From an uncultured Fibrobacter sp. (lineage in GTDB: Bacteria > Fibrobacterota > Fibrobacteria > Fibrobacterales > Fibrobacteraceae): DNA of 64,000 nucleotides. The notes under the pieces were generated by a model. The model searched no databases. It had not been told where the DNA came from and worked only from the letters and a program-made list of their open reading frames with translations. Below are positions 41,751 through 50,119 of this stretch, piece after piece (the stretch's first letter is position 1; each line of letters opens with the position of its first letter). The stretch covers positions 6,442 through 70,441 of the forward strand of contig CAKUXP010000016.1 in NCBI GenBank assembly GCA_934700345.1. Direction: 5' to 3'. The position numbers and the translations under genes were made by a program.

Positions 41751-42586
41751 TCAAGGTGGCGCTTCCGAACAAGGGGATGCTTTTCGAGCCGACACAGGAA
41801 CTTCTGAAAGAGTGCGGCTACAAGGCGACGAAACCCTACAAGACTTTGACTCAGCTCGATACGAAGAACGGAATTGAATTCTTCTTTCTCCGTCCGAGCG
41901 ATATCCCGATGTATGTCGGTCGCGGGATTATCGATGCGGGCATTACGGGCGTGGATTTTAACGCCGAGGCGAAAAGTCCTGCGGTGAAGGTTCTAGACCT
42001 GCCTTTTGGTGCAAGCAAGATGTGCGCGGCGGTTCCGAACGAGAGTCCCGTGCAGACTCTCGAAGAGCTTTCAAGTGCGACGATCGCGACGAGCTTCCCG
42101 AACATCGTAAGCGGCTTCTACAAGAAGGACATGAACTTTGTCGTGCTAGAAGGTGCGGTTGAAATTTCCGTGAGCCTCGGTGTGGCCGATGCAATTGTGG
42201 ATGTCGTCGAAACCGGGACAACGCTCAAGCAGGCCGGTCTCCGCATCGTGGGCGAACCCCTCTTCCGCAGCAACGCGGCGCTGTTCTGCCATCCCGAAAA
42301 GCAGGGCCTAGAAGAAGTCCACACACTGGTTCGTCGGATAGAAGGAAAGCTTGTCGCAAAGACCTACATGATGATAGAGTACGATTGCCCGGCGGATTTG
42401 CTTGATAGAGCTTGCAGCGTGACTCCGGGACTTGACGCTCCGACGATTTCGAAACTCCACGGGCGTGACTGGTATGCGGTCAAGGCGATGGTTCCCGAGG
42501 AAGACGCCAATTCCATCATGGACAGGCTCTGGGATGTCGGCTGCCGGAGCATCCTTCTCTTTAGCATCAAGTCGGCGAGAATCTAG
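41747..42586 (+). CDS. hisG: ATP phosphoribosyltransferase, long form
   Basis: 279 residues, the long HisG type with a C-terminal ACT-like regulatory domain, so HisZ is not needed. It catalyses the first, feedback-inhibited step of histidine synthesis. VALPNKGMLFEPTQELLKECGY, RPSDIPMYVGRGIIDAGITGVD and VSLGVADAIVDVVETGTTLKQAGL (PRPP-binding loop) are present. ATG 41747 gives a 4-base overlap with hisE. hisE upstream of hisG, with no other his gene adjacent, is an unusual pairing. Confidence 0.95.
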   Translation: MIKVALPNKGMLFEPTQELLKECGYKATKPYKTLTQLDTKNGIEFFFLRPSDIPMYVGRGIIDAGITGVDFNAEAKSPAVKVLDLPFGASKMCAAVPNESPVQTLEELSSATIATSFPNIVSGFYKKDMNFVVLEGAVEISVSLGVADAIVDVVETGTTLKQAGLRIVGEPLFRSNAALFCHPEKQGLEEVHTLVRRIEGKLVAKTYMMIEYDCPADLLDRACSVTPGLDAPTISKLHGRDWYAVKAMVPEEDANSIMDRLWDVGCRSILLFSIKSARI

Positions 42587-42595
42587 GGAGAAACG

Positions 42596-43837
42596 ATGGC
42601 TCCTGTGGAATCTCCGGCTTACCTGGCGCGACAGCCGATTCTCGATTCGAATCGGGGAATCTTTGCCTACGAGCTTTTGTTTCGTGATTCACCGGAAGGT
42701 CGGGTCGCGGTTATCGAAAACGGGGTCCGCGAAACGGCTCAGGTACTTGAAAACGTACTGAACAATATCGGACTTTCCCGTTTGGTCGGAAACCACAAGG
42801 CGTTTATCAACTGCAGTCGCGAGATGCTCCTCGATAATATTTTCGGTCCGCTGGATTCGGAACGTTTTGTCCTGGAAATTCTGGAAACAGTTCCTGCCGA
42901 AGCGTCCGTGATTTCTGTCGTCAAGAATTACTTTGGTTGCGGTTTTGAATTTGCGCTCGACGATGTCGTGTTCAAACCGGAATGCCTTGCTCGCATCGAA
43001 CCGTTCTTTCCGTATGTCAAGTACGTGAAGCTAGACCTGGTCGAAAACTCTCCCGAAGCTCTGGCCGCGGCCGTTCCCTATTTCAAAAAGCGGGGAATGT
43101 TCCTGCTTGCGGAAAAGGTGGAGACCGAGGAAGATTTCGAGGCGAGACTTTCGGAAGGCTATGATCTTTTCCAGGGATATTTCTTTGCGAAACCGGAAGT
43201 TGTCCGCGGAAAGAGAATGGATGGTTCTCTGTCGTCCATTTTGCGCCTGATCCAGTTCTTGCGAGGCGACGTGACGCTCGCCGAAATCGAAACGGCCTTC
43301 TTGAAGCAGCCGGCGCTAGCAAAGAGCCTGATCCAGTATGCGAATTCCCAGAAGTCGTTCCGTCGGCATCCGGTGGAGACCGTACAGGATGCGATTGCGT
43401 GGTTAGGCGTTCCCCATTTGCAGGATTGGCTGATGCTTCTTCTGTATGCGCAGCCGGAAATGGGACGCTGTGCGCAAGGTTCGGCGCTTTTCCAGAATGT
43501 TTCACAGCGGGCGAAATTTCTGGAAGCTCTCGCGGAAGTAATCGATCCGGGAGGTTCTCTTCCGGGGCAGGCTTTCATCATGGGAATCATCAGCCGGATG
43601 GATGCTCTGGTAAAGGCGCCGATGCCGACGATTCTCGAGGACCTGGAAATCGACAGGGAAATATCCAATGCGCTTCTGCATGGTTCGGGAAAACTCGGAA
43701 CGCTTCTTGCCTTGGCGGAAGCTGTGGAGAACGACCGCGAGGAACGCATTGGAATCTTGATGAAACGGCTTTCGCTTTCGAGCAAGAATGTCGCGGATAG
43801 TCTGAGCACCGCTTACGGATGGATGGATCATGGTTGA
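42596..43837 (+). CDS. EAL-HDOD domain signalling protein (YuxH-like)
   Basis: 413 residues. Residues 1-200 are an EAL domain with a degenerate signature (FAYELLFRDS at the EAL position, FALDDVVF and EKVETEEDFE later), so probably no c-di-GMP hydrolysis; residues ~205-400 are an HDOD domain (LIQYANSQKSFRRHPVETVQDAIAWLG). Such proteins act as c-di-GMP-linked adaptors. It lies 9 bases after hisG and overlaps recR by 8 bases. Confidence 0.85.
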   Translation: MAPVESPAYLARQPILDSNRGIFAYELLFRDSPEGRVAVIENGVRETAQVLENVLNNIGLSRLVGNHKAFINCSREMLLDNIFGPLDSERFVLEILETVPAEASVISVVKNYFGCGFEFALDDVVFKPECLARIEPFFPYVKYVKLDLVENSPEALAAAVPYFKKRGMFLLAEKVETEEDFEARLSEGYDLFQGYFFAKPEVVRGKRMDGSLSSILRLIQFLRGDVTLAEIETAFLKQPALAKSLIQYANSQKSFRRHPVETVQDAIAWLGVPHLQDWLMLLLYAQPEMGRCAQGSALFQNVSQRAKFLEALAEVIDPGGSLPGQAFIMGIISRMDALVKAPMPTILEDLEIDREISNALLHGSGKLGTLLALAEAVENDREERIGILMKRLSLSSKNVADSLSTAYGWMDHG

Positions 43838-44423
43838 ACCGCCAAGCCTCGAAAAACTGATCCGGGAATTTTCCGCGTTGCCGGGGATCGGGAAGAAGAC
43901 CGCTCGGCGACTTGCTTATTTTGTACTCATGCGGCCGCGGGAACGGGCGGAATCTCTTTCCCGGACGATTCTCGAAGCCTGCGACAAGGTGAAGCGCTGT
44001 GAGCGCTGCCATGCGTTTGCGGAAGAAAGCCCATGTCCGATCTGCAAGGCGCGGGAAGGCTCCAGGACGCTCTGCGTGGTCGAAAAATTTTCGGACATTT
44101 TGCCGTTCGAAAATGCGGGAATCTATCGCGGACTTTATTTTATACTCGGCGGAGTCCTTTCACCGCTAGACGGTATCGGACCGGAAGCTTTGTATATTCC
44201 GCAGCTCGTGGAGCGGATTCGGACGGAAAAAATCGAAGAAGTCATTTTTGCCTTGGGGTCAAGTCCGGAAGCGGACTCAACGCTCCTTCTCATCGATAAG
44301 CTTCTCGAAGGGGTTCCTGTCAAGCGTTCCAGCCTTGCCCGCGGAATTCCGATGGGCAGCGAATTAGAGTATATTGATGAAGTCACCGTGCTCAGGGCGT
44401 TTGAATCGAGGACAGGAATATGA
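43830..44423 (+). CDS. recR: Recombination mediator RecR
   Basis: 197 residues. Works with RecF/RecO loading RecA at gaps. N-terminal helix-hairpin-helix LPGIGKKTARRLAYFVL, four-cysteine zinc finger CERCHAFAEESPCPIC, then Toprim domain (VVEKFSDILPFE, YFILGGVLSPLDGIGP, LGSSPEADSTLLLI). All conserved residues are intact. Overlaps both neighbours by 4-8 bases. Confidence 0.95.
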   Translation: MVEPPSLEKLIREFSALPGIGKKTARRLAYFVLMRPRERAESLSRTILEACDKVKRCERCHAFAEESPCPICKAREGSRTLCVVEKFSDILPFENAGIYRGLYFILGGVLSPLDGIGPEALYIPQLVERIRTEKIEEVIFALGSSPEADSTLLLIDKLLEGVPVKRSSLARGIPMGSELEYIDEVTVLRAFESRTGI

Positions 44424-45031
44424 GACAGGAACAGGATTTTAGGGAAAACCTTAAGGCGGAATTCGTTACTGCGGCGACAAGGCCTTCGCAGATTCCGAAG
44501 GATGGGCTTCCGCAGATAGCGTTTCTCGGACGTTCGAACGTGGGAAAGTCCTCGCTCCTAAATGCGCTGACCGGTAAGAAAAAGTTGGTGCGAATCAGTT
44601 CGAAACCCGGCAAGACGAAGGAAATCAATTTTTTCAGGATCAACGGAGCGTTTTACCTGGTGGACCTGCCGGGGGTGGGATTTGCCGGTGTGAATTTTGG
44701 GAAGGTCGATGAGATGGAAGGTGGAATCCGTTCCTTTGTCGAACATTCGAAAGCTCTGCGCGGAATCGTGTATCTAGTCGATTCTAAGCTTGGTCCGCAA
44801 CCGGTCGATTTTGAGACGATTGAAGGCGTTCGTAGCCTCGGATGTCCTGTGATGCCCGTGATGAGCAAGTGCGACAAGGCGAACCAGTCCGAGACGGCGA
44901 AAACACGGAATGCGATTGCGTCGATCTTTGGAGAAAATGTGCGCCCGATTCGGTTGAGCGTTCTTCGTAAAATCGGTCTTTTCGATCTGTGGCAGGAAAT
45001 CCTTTCGGCTGTCGCTTCCGAGGGAAAATGA
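44420..45031 (+). CDS. engB: Ribosome-assembly GTPase EngB/YsxC (YihA)
   Basis: 203 residues. GTPase needed for 50S assembly. G1 GRSNVGKSSLLN, G2 region GKTKEINFF, G3 DLPGVGFA and G4 SKCDK are clear. The start overlaps the recR stop, and its stop overlaps mlaE (ATGA). Confidence 0.94.
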   Translation: MRQEQDFRENLKAEFVTAATRPSQIPKDGLPQIAFLGRSNVGKSSLLNALTGKKKLVRISSKPGKTKEINFFRINGAFYLVDLPGVGFAGVNFGKVDEMEGGIRSFVEHSKALRGIVYLVDSKLGPQPVDFETIEGVRSLGCPVMPVMSKCDKANQSETAKTRNAIASIFGENVRPIRLSVLRKIGLFDLWQEILSAVASEGK

Positions 45032-45900
45032 AGTTCCGCCGGACCCTTGACGACTGGACTCTGTTCGGTTCGATTTTCAACAGGCTCGGACGATTCTTTC
45101 TTTCGACGGTTTTTGGCAAACAGCTGTTTCTTTTCTTTCGCGTCATCCATTCGGTTTTTTCGGAAGGGCGGAATTTACGGACGGATATCCGGAATACTAT
45201 CCGGCAAATTTACTTTACCGCGGTGGAGGTCTTTCCGGTCCTCTTTATCGTTGCGACATTAACGGGAACCGTCACGATAATCGAGGCTCTGACGGTGATG
45301 CCGCGTGTCGGGTTTTCGGATGCTTTTGGCGGGCTGATGGTCGTTGTACTTGTCCGCGAAATAGGTCCGATTCTCACCGCGTTCCTGATTTCGGGTCGTA
45401 GCGGTTCTGCGCTGACGACGATGATCGGGACGATGGCCATCAACTCCGAGGTGGACGCTCTTTCAACGCTTGGCGTAAGCCCTATCCGCTACCTGGTAAT
45501 GCCGGCGCTTGTCGGCGGGACGCTTTCTATGCTGATAGCGAACATCCTATTCTCGGTATCGGGTATCTGCGCAGGCTTCGTCGTGACAAAGCTCATCGTC
45601 GCCGTCTCGGGAGATGCCCTGAACCTGCATGTTTCCTGGCATTACCTATCTACATCGATCCTGAGCGCCTTGACTGCGACAGATTTTGTCATGGCGATTG
45701 TCAAGCCGCTGATGTTCGGAATTATTATTTTCATCAACGCCTGCTATCAAGGTCTGAACATCCGCAAGGACATTCGACAGGTTCCCAAGGCGACTTCTCG
45801 CTCTGTCATCTACTCGTTCCTCTTTGTCATTGTCACGGACGTTCTCTTCTCCCTGTTCTACATTTTCGATTACGTGAACCGGGTATCGAGGATTATCTGA
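45028..45900 (+). CDS. mlaE: Mla-type lipid transport permease MlaE
   Basis: 290 residues. Inner-membrane permease of the MlaFEDB/MCE system, which moves phospholipids between the inner and outer membranes. Multiple hydrophobic segments; LVREIGPILTAFLISGRSGSALTTMIGTMAINSEVDAL is the permease signature. ATG 45028 overlaps the engB stop (ATGA); the open frame upstream lacks homology. It starts the mlaE-mlaF-mlaD operon. Confidence 0.94.
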   Translation: MKFRRTLDDWTLFGSIFNRLGRFFLSTVFGKQLFLFFRVIHSVFSEGRNLRTDIRNTIRQIYFTAVEVFPVLFIVATLTGTVTIIEALTVMPRVGFSDAFGGLMVVVLVREIGPILTAFLISGRSGSALTTMIGTMAINSEVDALSTLGVSPIRYLVMPALVGGTLSMLIANILFSVSGICAGFVVTKLIVAVSGDALNLHVSWHYLSTSILSALTATDFVMAIVKPLMFGIIIFINACYQGLNIRKDIRQVPKATSRSVIYSFLFVIVTDVLFSLFYIFDYVNRVSRII

Positions 45901-46679
45901 TGAATCTTTATCAAGGCGAGGCACTCCGTATCGAGAATCTGCATTTTCGCTATGCAGGCGAAAGGAAAGAGGTCATTTCGGGATTGAACCTTGTACTTGG
46001 GCGTGGCGAGACGCTTTGTGTCGCAGGCGCTTCGGGACAGGGAAAGAGCCTTTTGCTCCGCCTGATCGCCGGTCTGGACGTTCCGACATCCGGGGACTTC
46101 TACTATTTCGGGGAACACTTGCCGAAGTCTCTGCACGATCCGCTCGAAGTCGCGCGGCGCGGCGCAGCGCTCATATTCCAGAATGCCGCGCTGATTTCGA
46201 ACTTGACTGTCCGCGAGAATGTTTCGATGCCGCTTTACTACCATCATCGGGGGACTTCCGAGGAAATCGAGAACCGGGCGAGCATGGCGCTTGACCTGAT
46301 GCGGGTTCGCGGCGAGGAATCCAAGTTCCCGCACACGCTAAGTTCCGGGGTCGCCAAGCGTGTCGCGATTGCGCGTGCCTGGGCGATGGACCCGAGGCTT
46401 CTCCTAATGGACGAGCCTACTGCGGGACTCGACAATTATAACCGGGACATGCTGATTCCCTTGATCGACAACATGCAGGCGATGTTCAGGACATCCCTGA
46501 TCCTGGTGACGCACGATCTCTTGATTGCGCGGGAACTTGGCGCGGACCTCTGCTTTCTTTCGGGAAAGAAGCTGACTCCCCGTCTAAAGTTCGAGGAATG
46601 GCTGAAGTCGGATTTACCGATTGCGCATGAAATGTTCCGCAATTTGCGGGAATTTCAGGATAAAGCTTTCCATTTCTGA
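45900..46679 (+). CDS. mlaF: Mla-type lipid transport ATPase MlaF
   Basis: 259 residues. ABC ATPase partner of MlaE. Walker A GASGQGKS, Q-loop FQNAALISNLTVRENV, signature LSSGVAKRVAIARA (LSGG-type variant), Walker B LLLMDEPTAGLD and H-loop VTHDLL. The LSSGV signature in place of LSGGM is a small deviation. Starts within the mlaE stop (TGATG). Confidence 0.94.
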   Translation: MNLYQGEALRIENLHFRYAGERKEVISGLNLVLGRGETLCVAGASGQGKSLLLRLIAGLDVPTSGDFYYFGEHLPKSLHDPLEVARRGAALIFQNAALISNLTVRENVSMPLYYHHRGTSEEIENRASMALDLMRVRGEESKFPHTLSSGVAKRVAIARAWAMDPRLLLMDEPTAGLDNYNRDMLIPLIDNMQAMFRTSLILVTHDLLIARELGADLCFLSGKKLTPRLKFEEWLKSDLPIAHEMFRNLREFQDKAFHF

Positions 46680-46740
46680 GGAATAATTTATTTTTCTGCT
46701 TGCCTGCCAATTTTTTTGGCGAGATAAGGAGAACCGCTAC

Positions 46741-47706
46741 TTGTTAAAGCCTGTACGGAAAATCAACTGGATGGATTTGTCCGGCCTGCTGGTCGGTGTT
46801 TTCATCACGTTTGCGGTGATGGTTTTCTTGACGGTCCTTTACGCGCGAATGACTTCGGCTGGCGTGATAGGGATCGAGGAATACAAGCTTTACAGCAATT
46901 TTGAAAAGGCTCAGGGACTTCACGCCGGGACGGAAGTGCAGATTAGCGGTGTGCGCATCGGACATGTCTCGGACATGAAAATCGAAAGTTCGGGTATGGT
47001 CCGCATGGAGTTTACCATTCGCCGGGAATTTCAGCCGTGGATTACGGACAAGGCGACAATCTTTGCCATCCGCGACCAGAACGTGATTTCGGAGCGAGTC
47101 ATCAATATCGATGTGCGGAAAGGCGAGGGACGTGTCCTCGAAGATGGCGAACTGATCACTGCGGGAAAGGCGCAGGACATCGAAACGGTCCTCGAAACGC
47201 TGAACGACGTATTGGGTCGCGTAACGGTCCTGATCAACGAGGTCGATACGCTGGTCGCCCTGACGATGGATACCGGAACGACAATCGGAGCGCTGCTTGG
47301 CTCGAAGGCGATTTACGAAAAGCTGAACATCCAGCTGGATCGCCTGGACCATTTTTCGTACGAGGGGACGATTCTTTTGGATAAGGTCAGCAGTTCCTTG
47401 CCGGCGATTCTCTATCGGACGGATTCGCTCACCCGGAAGCTTTCGACGATGACAGACGAACTGGAAGGGACGCCGAGAAAGATCGACAACGCTTTTATAT
47501 CGCTCGACGGGGTCTTTGGACGCTTGAACGGGACGATGGATTCGCTTGGCATGGTCGTCGGGAGCATGAACGCCTTTGTGTCGCAGGGCGAGGAAACGCT
47601 CAAGAATGCGGATGACCTGATCGAAGGCGCAGCGAACATGTGGATTTTCAAGCGCTCCATGCCTCGGCGCGATTCTGTCCCCTTTGTCGTGGAGGATCCG
47701 TGGTGA
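46741..47706 (+). CDS. mlaD: MCE-family lipid-transport substrate-binding protein MlaD
   Basis: 321 residues. One N-terminal transmembrane segment (LLVGVFITFAVMVFLTVLYARM), then the MCE domain (GLHAGTEVQISGVRIGHVSDMKI, FAIRDQNVISERVINID) and a helical C-terminal region. It is the periplasmic lipid-binding component of the Mla system. The start is probably TTG at 46741, with AAGGAG nine bases upstream; a gap of 61 bases follows mlaF. No mlaB or mlaC here. Confidence 0.9.
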   Translation: MLKPVRKINWMDLSGLLVGVFITFAVMVFLTVLYARMTSAGVIGIEEYKLYSNFEKAQGLHAGTEVQISGVRIGHVSDMKIESSGMVRMEFTIRREFQPWITDKATIFAIRDQNVISERVINIDVRKGEGRVLEDGELITAGKAQDIETVLETLNDVLGRVTVLINEVDTLVALTMDTGTTIGALLGSKAIYEKLNIQLDRLDHFSYEGTILLDKVSSSLPAILYRTDSLTRKLSTMTDELEGTPRKIDNAFISLDGVFGRLNGTMDSLGMVVGSMNAFVSQGEETLKNADDLIEGAANMWIFKRSMPRRDSVPFVVEDPW

Positions 47707-48479
47707 TGTGTCGAATCGTTTTTGTCTTGCTGTTCTCGATGTGCGCTTTTGCTGCGGAATCCAAGGACTTGGCGTTTCGGGCGGAAAAGGCCCTCAAGAC
47801 GGGAAAGTTTTCGAAAGCGAATGCGCTCTATGAACGGGCGCTTCTTTCGAGCCGAAAGGAATCCGATTTGAAATCCGAAGGGAGAATTCTTATCGCGATG
47901 GCGAACCTGCGGACACAGAGTCTCGATTTGGAATTTGCGGAGCGGTTGCTTTCTAGTGTTCGCAAGGCGGAACTCGACACGGTGACGCTTTCCGCCTACT
48001 ATCTCGCATGGATGGAACTCTTTTTGGAAAGAAAAGACTACGACAAGGTCATCGACATCAAGTATTCGATGGATGAGAAATTCCTGAAGCGGATTCCGGA
48101 CGGAATCCTGGGGAACATCCTTTGTGTGTCGGCTGTGGCCTTTGCCGGAAAGGGCGAGGCTAGGGTTTCCGAGAGCTACCTGAACGATGGCGAGTTGGCT
48201 TTTGGCGGAGATGCTCCCGGTACGCTTGCCTTTGCAGCAGCCCGGTCCGCGGGGATCTTGCAGAAGCCTGAAGCGGATTCGCTGTATGGCGTTGCCCTGG
48301 AACGGTCGATTCGGGCGGGGAGACCTTTTATGTCGGCGACAATTCTCTACTATCGGGGATTAAACGAAAAGCGACCGCAAATCGCCAAGGATTACTTTGT
48401 TCGCAGTGCGAACGCTTTTGAATTGATGGGGCTTCCGAAAAATTCCAGGCGGGCGAAGGCTCTTGGGGAAAAGCCCTAG
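47706..48479 (+). CDS. Secreted TPR-like hypothetical protein
   Basis: 257 residues. Signal peptide (IVFVLLFSMCAFAAES), then helical repeats resembling tetratricopeptide or SEL1-like units (EKALKTGKFSKANALYERALLSS; AERLLSSVRKAEL). Periplasmic location is likely, next to mlaD. ATG 47706 overlaps the mlaD stop; GTG 47703 is an alternative. Function unknown; association with Mla transport is inferred only from position. Confidence 0.6.
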   Translation: MCRIVFVLLFSMCAFAAESKDLAFRAEKALKTGKFSKANALYERALLSSRKESDLKSEGRILIAMANLRTQSLDLEFAERLLSSVRKAELDTVTLSAYYLAWMELFLERKDYDKVIDIKYSMDEKFLKRIPDGILGNILCVSAVAFAGKGEARVSESYLNDGELAFGGDAPGTLAFAAARSAGILQKPEADSLYGVALERSIRAGRPFMSATILYYRGLNEKRPQIAKDYFVRSANAFELMGLPKNSRRAKALGEKP

Positions 48480-49231
48480 TCTTCCTTTTTCAGCGAAAGC
48501 AGCTTGCGATAGGCGATGGACGGGTCGATGGCGTGTTCCGTCAGTTTTTCCAAGATGGACTTGATTTCTTCGACTTCGACGGAATCCTTCTTGGTTCGGT
48601 GCAGGACGCGCATCGTCTTGGGATAGAGGCTTCCGTGGAGTCCCTTGTTCTGCGGATTCAGCGCATCGTTTACAAGAACTTCGATGGCCATTTCCGTCTG
48701 CATCGCGTTCAGTTCGAAATTGCGGTAGATTGTCTTGATATGTGGGGGAATTGCCGTATCGGGATTTGTCGAAAAGCGCCGCATGACTTCCGCTGCTTCC
48801 GCATAGTTATGCGTTGGACCGTTAGCGAGCCTTAGCGCCAAGTAGATGGCAAGTTTCCAGTCGTCTGGATAGACTTGAATGGCCCGCCGCATTACGATGA
48901 AATCGGTCGTGTCTTCGGCATCGGTATTGGTGACGCTTCCGATGACGGAATAGGGCGTATAGAACAGGGAATCGAGTTCCGTGGAAAGGTTTCCGACATG
49001 GGAAAGCCAGGAATAGGATTGCCCTGAAAGATAGCTGTCTCCCAGATCGATAATCCCGTTGATCCAGAAAAGTCCAGCTGCGGTCACGTTATGCCCGACG
49101 GCAATCGCTTTCGCGTAGTTCGCCTTGGGCAGAAATTCTTCTTCTTGTGGCAGGTTGGGAAGGGGCTTTGCGAAACGAAAGCCAAGGACGATAATCGCAA
49201 CCGAAAGAAGAATGAGGATAACGTGGCGCAT
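48476..49231 (-). CDS. Hypothetical membrane-anchored helical-repeat protein
   Basis: 251 residues. N-terminal membrane anchor (ILILLSVAIIVLGFRFA), then a soluble helical region (GLFWINGIIDLGDSYL, DDWKLAIYLALRLANGPTHNYAEAAEVMRRF) resembling TPR-like folds. No named family. Convergent and 4 bases overlapping with the preceding gene. Confidence 0.55.
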   Translation of the reverse strand: MRHVILILLSVAIIVLGFRFAKPLPNLPQEEEFLPKANYAKAIAVGHNVTAAGLFWINGIIDLGDSYLSGQSYSWLSHVGNLSTELDSLFYTPYSVIGSVTNTDAEDTTDFIVMRRAIQVYPDDWKLAIYLALRLANGPTHNYAEAAEVMRRFSTNPDTAIPPHIKTIYRNFELNAMQTEMAIEVLVNDALNPQNKGLHGSLYPKTMRVLHRTKKDSVEVEEIKSILEKLTEHAIDPSIAYRKLLSLKKED

Positions 49232-49246
49232 GTGGTTCTCCGGATA

Positions 49247-50119
49247 TCAGCGGATTGCGTCGGCAAGGGCTTCTAGCGCATCGACGCAGGCCGAGGCGTA
49301 TTCCGCTTCCTTGCCGGTCCGCTGCCAGGCGAAGTTCAGTCCGCTTGAACTGTTGAGAACATGGAACTTGCGCTTGCCGCCACCGTTAGAAATCGCCTCC
49401 AAAACGGTCTTTGCATCACCGCCTTGTCCGCCGGGAACTCCCGGAATGGAAACCCCCGGGATGAGGAATGGAATTTCGTGCTTCGCTGTGGTAAAAAACG
49501 CAGTAATCCTTTCAAGTTCTTCGGGATGCGTCGCTCCGACGACCGCGCCCAGGTTGCCGTTGTCCCATTCGAGAATCTTGCTTGCGACTTTGAAAAATGC
49601 GGGTTCGCCGTTTACGGGCATATCCTGAAAGTCCGCTGCGCCCTTGTTGCTTGTACGGAGAAGCAGATAGACGCCGCTTCCCGTCGGATGCTCTAGGAAT
49701 GGCCCAACGGAATCCTTTCCCATCCAGGGACTGACCGTGACAGCATCCGCACGATAGACGTTGAACGCTGCGTCCGCATAGGCGGAACTCGTCTTGCCGA
49801 TGTCCCCGCGTTTCGCATCGAGGATGACCGGAATCCCTTCGCCCTTGTAGGCGAGAATCAGGTCGTGAAGAACTTTCATCCCTTCGATGCTTACGCATTC
49901 GTAGTAGGCGCTGTTCGGCTTGACGACTGCCGGAGCGACATTTCGCCTGGCGCATTCTTCCAGAATGTCCATGTAGAAGAATCGGATTTTTTCTTCGGCG
50001 GTTTTCACGCTCGGATGTTTCCGCTCCACGGGCATCAGCGAAAGCTTGGGATCCATGCCGAGGCAAATCGGGTTCCCGCAGGCCTGGATGCGGGCTTCTA
50101 GACGGTCCGAAAACTTCAT
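49247..50119 (-). CDS. pyrF: Orotidine 5'-phosphate decarboxylase, type 2
   Basis: 290 residues, the longer PyrF subfamily. Makes UMP in pyrimidine synthesis. CLGMDPKLS, VVKPNSAYYE and VILDAKRGDIGKTSSAYADAAF (catalytic lysine and aspartates), PWMGKDSVGPFL and VVGATHPEEL are present. It lies one base after the SpoU methyltransferase gene, overlapping its stop. Confidence 0.94.
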   Translation of the reverse strand: MKFSDRLEARIQACGNPICLGMDPKLSLMPVERKHPSVKTAEEKIRFFYMDILEECARRNVAPAVVKPNSAYYECVSIEGMKVLHDLILAYKGEGIPVILDAKRGDIGKTSSAYADAAFNVYRADAVTVSPWMGKDSVGPFLEHPTGSGVYLLLRTSNKGAADFQDMPVNGEPAFFKVASKILEWDNGNLGAVVGATHPEELERITAFFTTAKHEIPFLIPGVSIPGVPGGQGGDAKTVLEAISNGGGKRKFHVLNSSSGLNFAWQRTGKEAEYASACVDALEALADAIR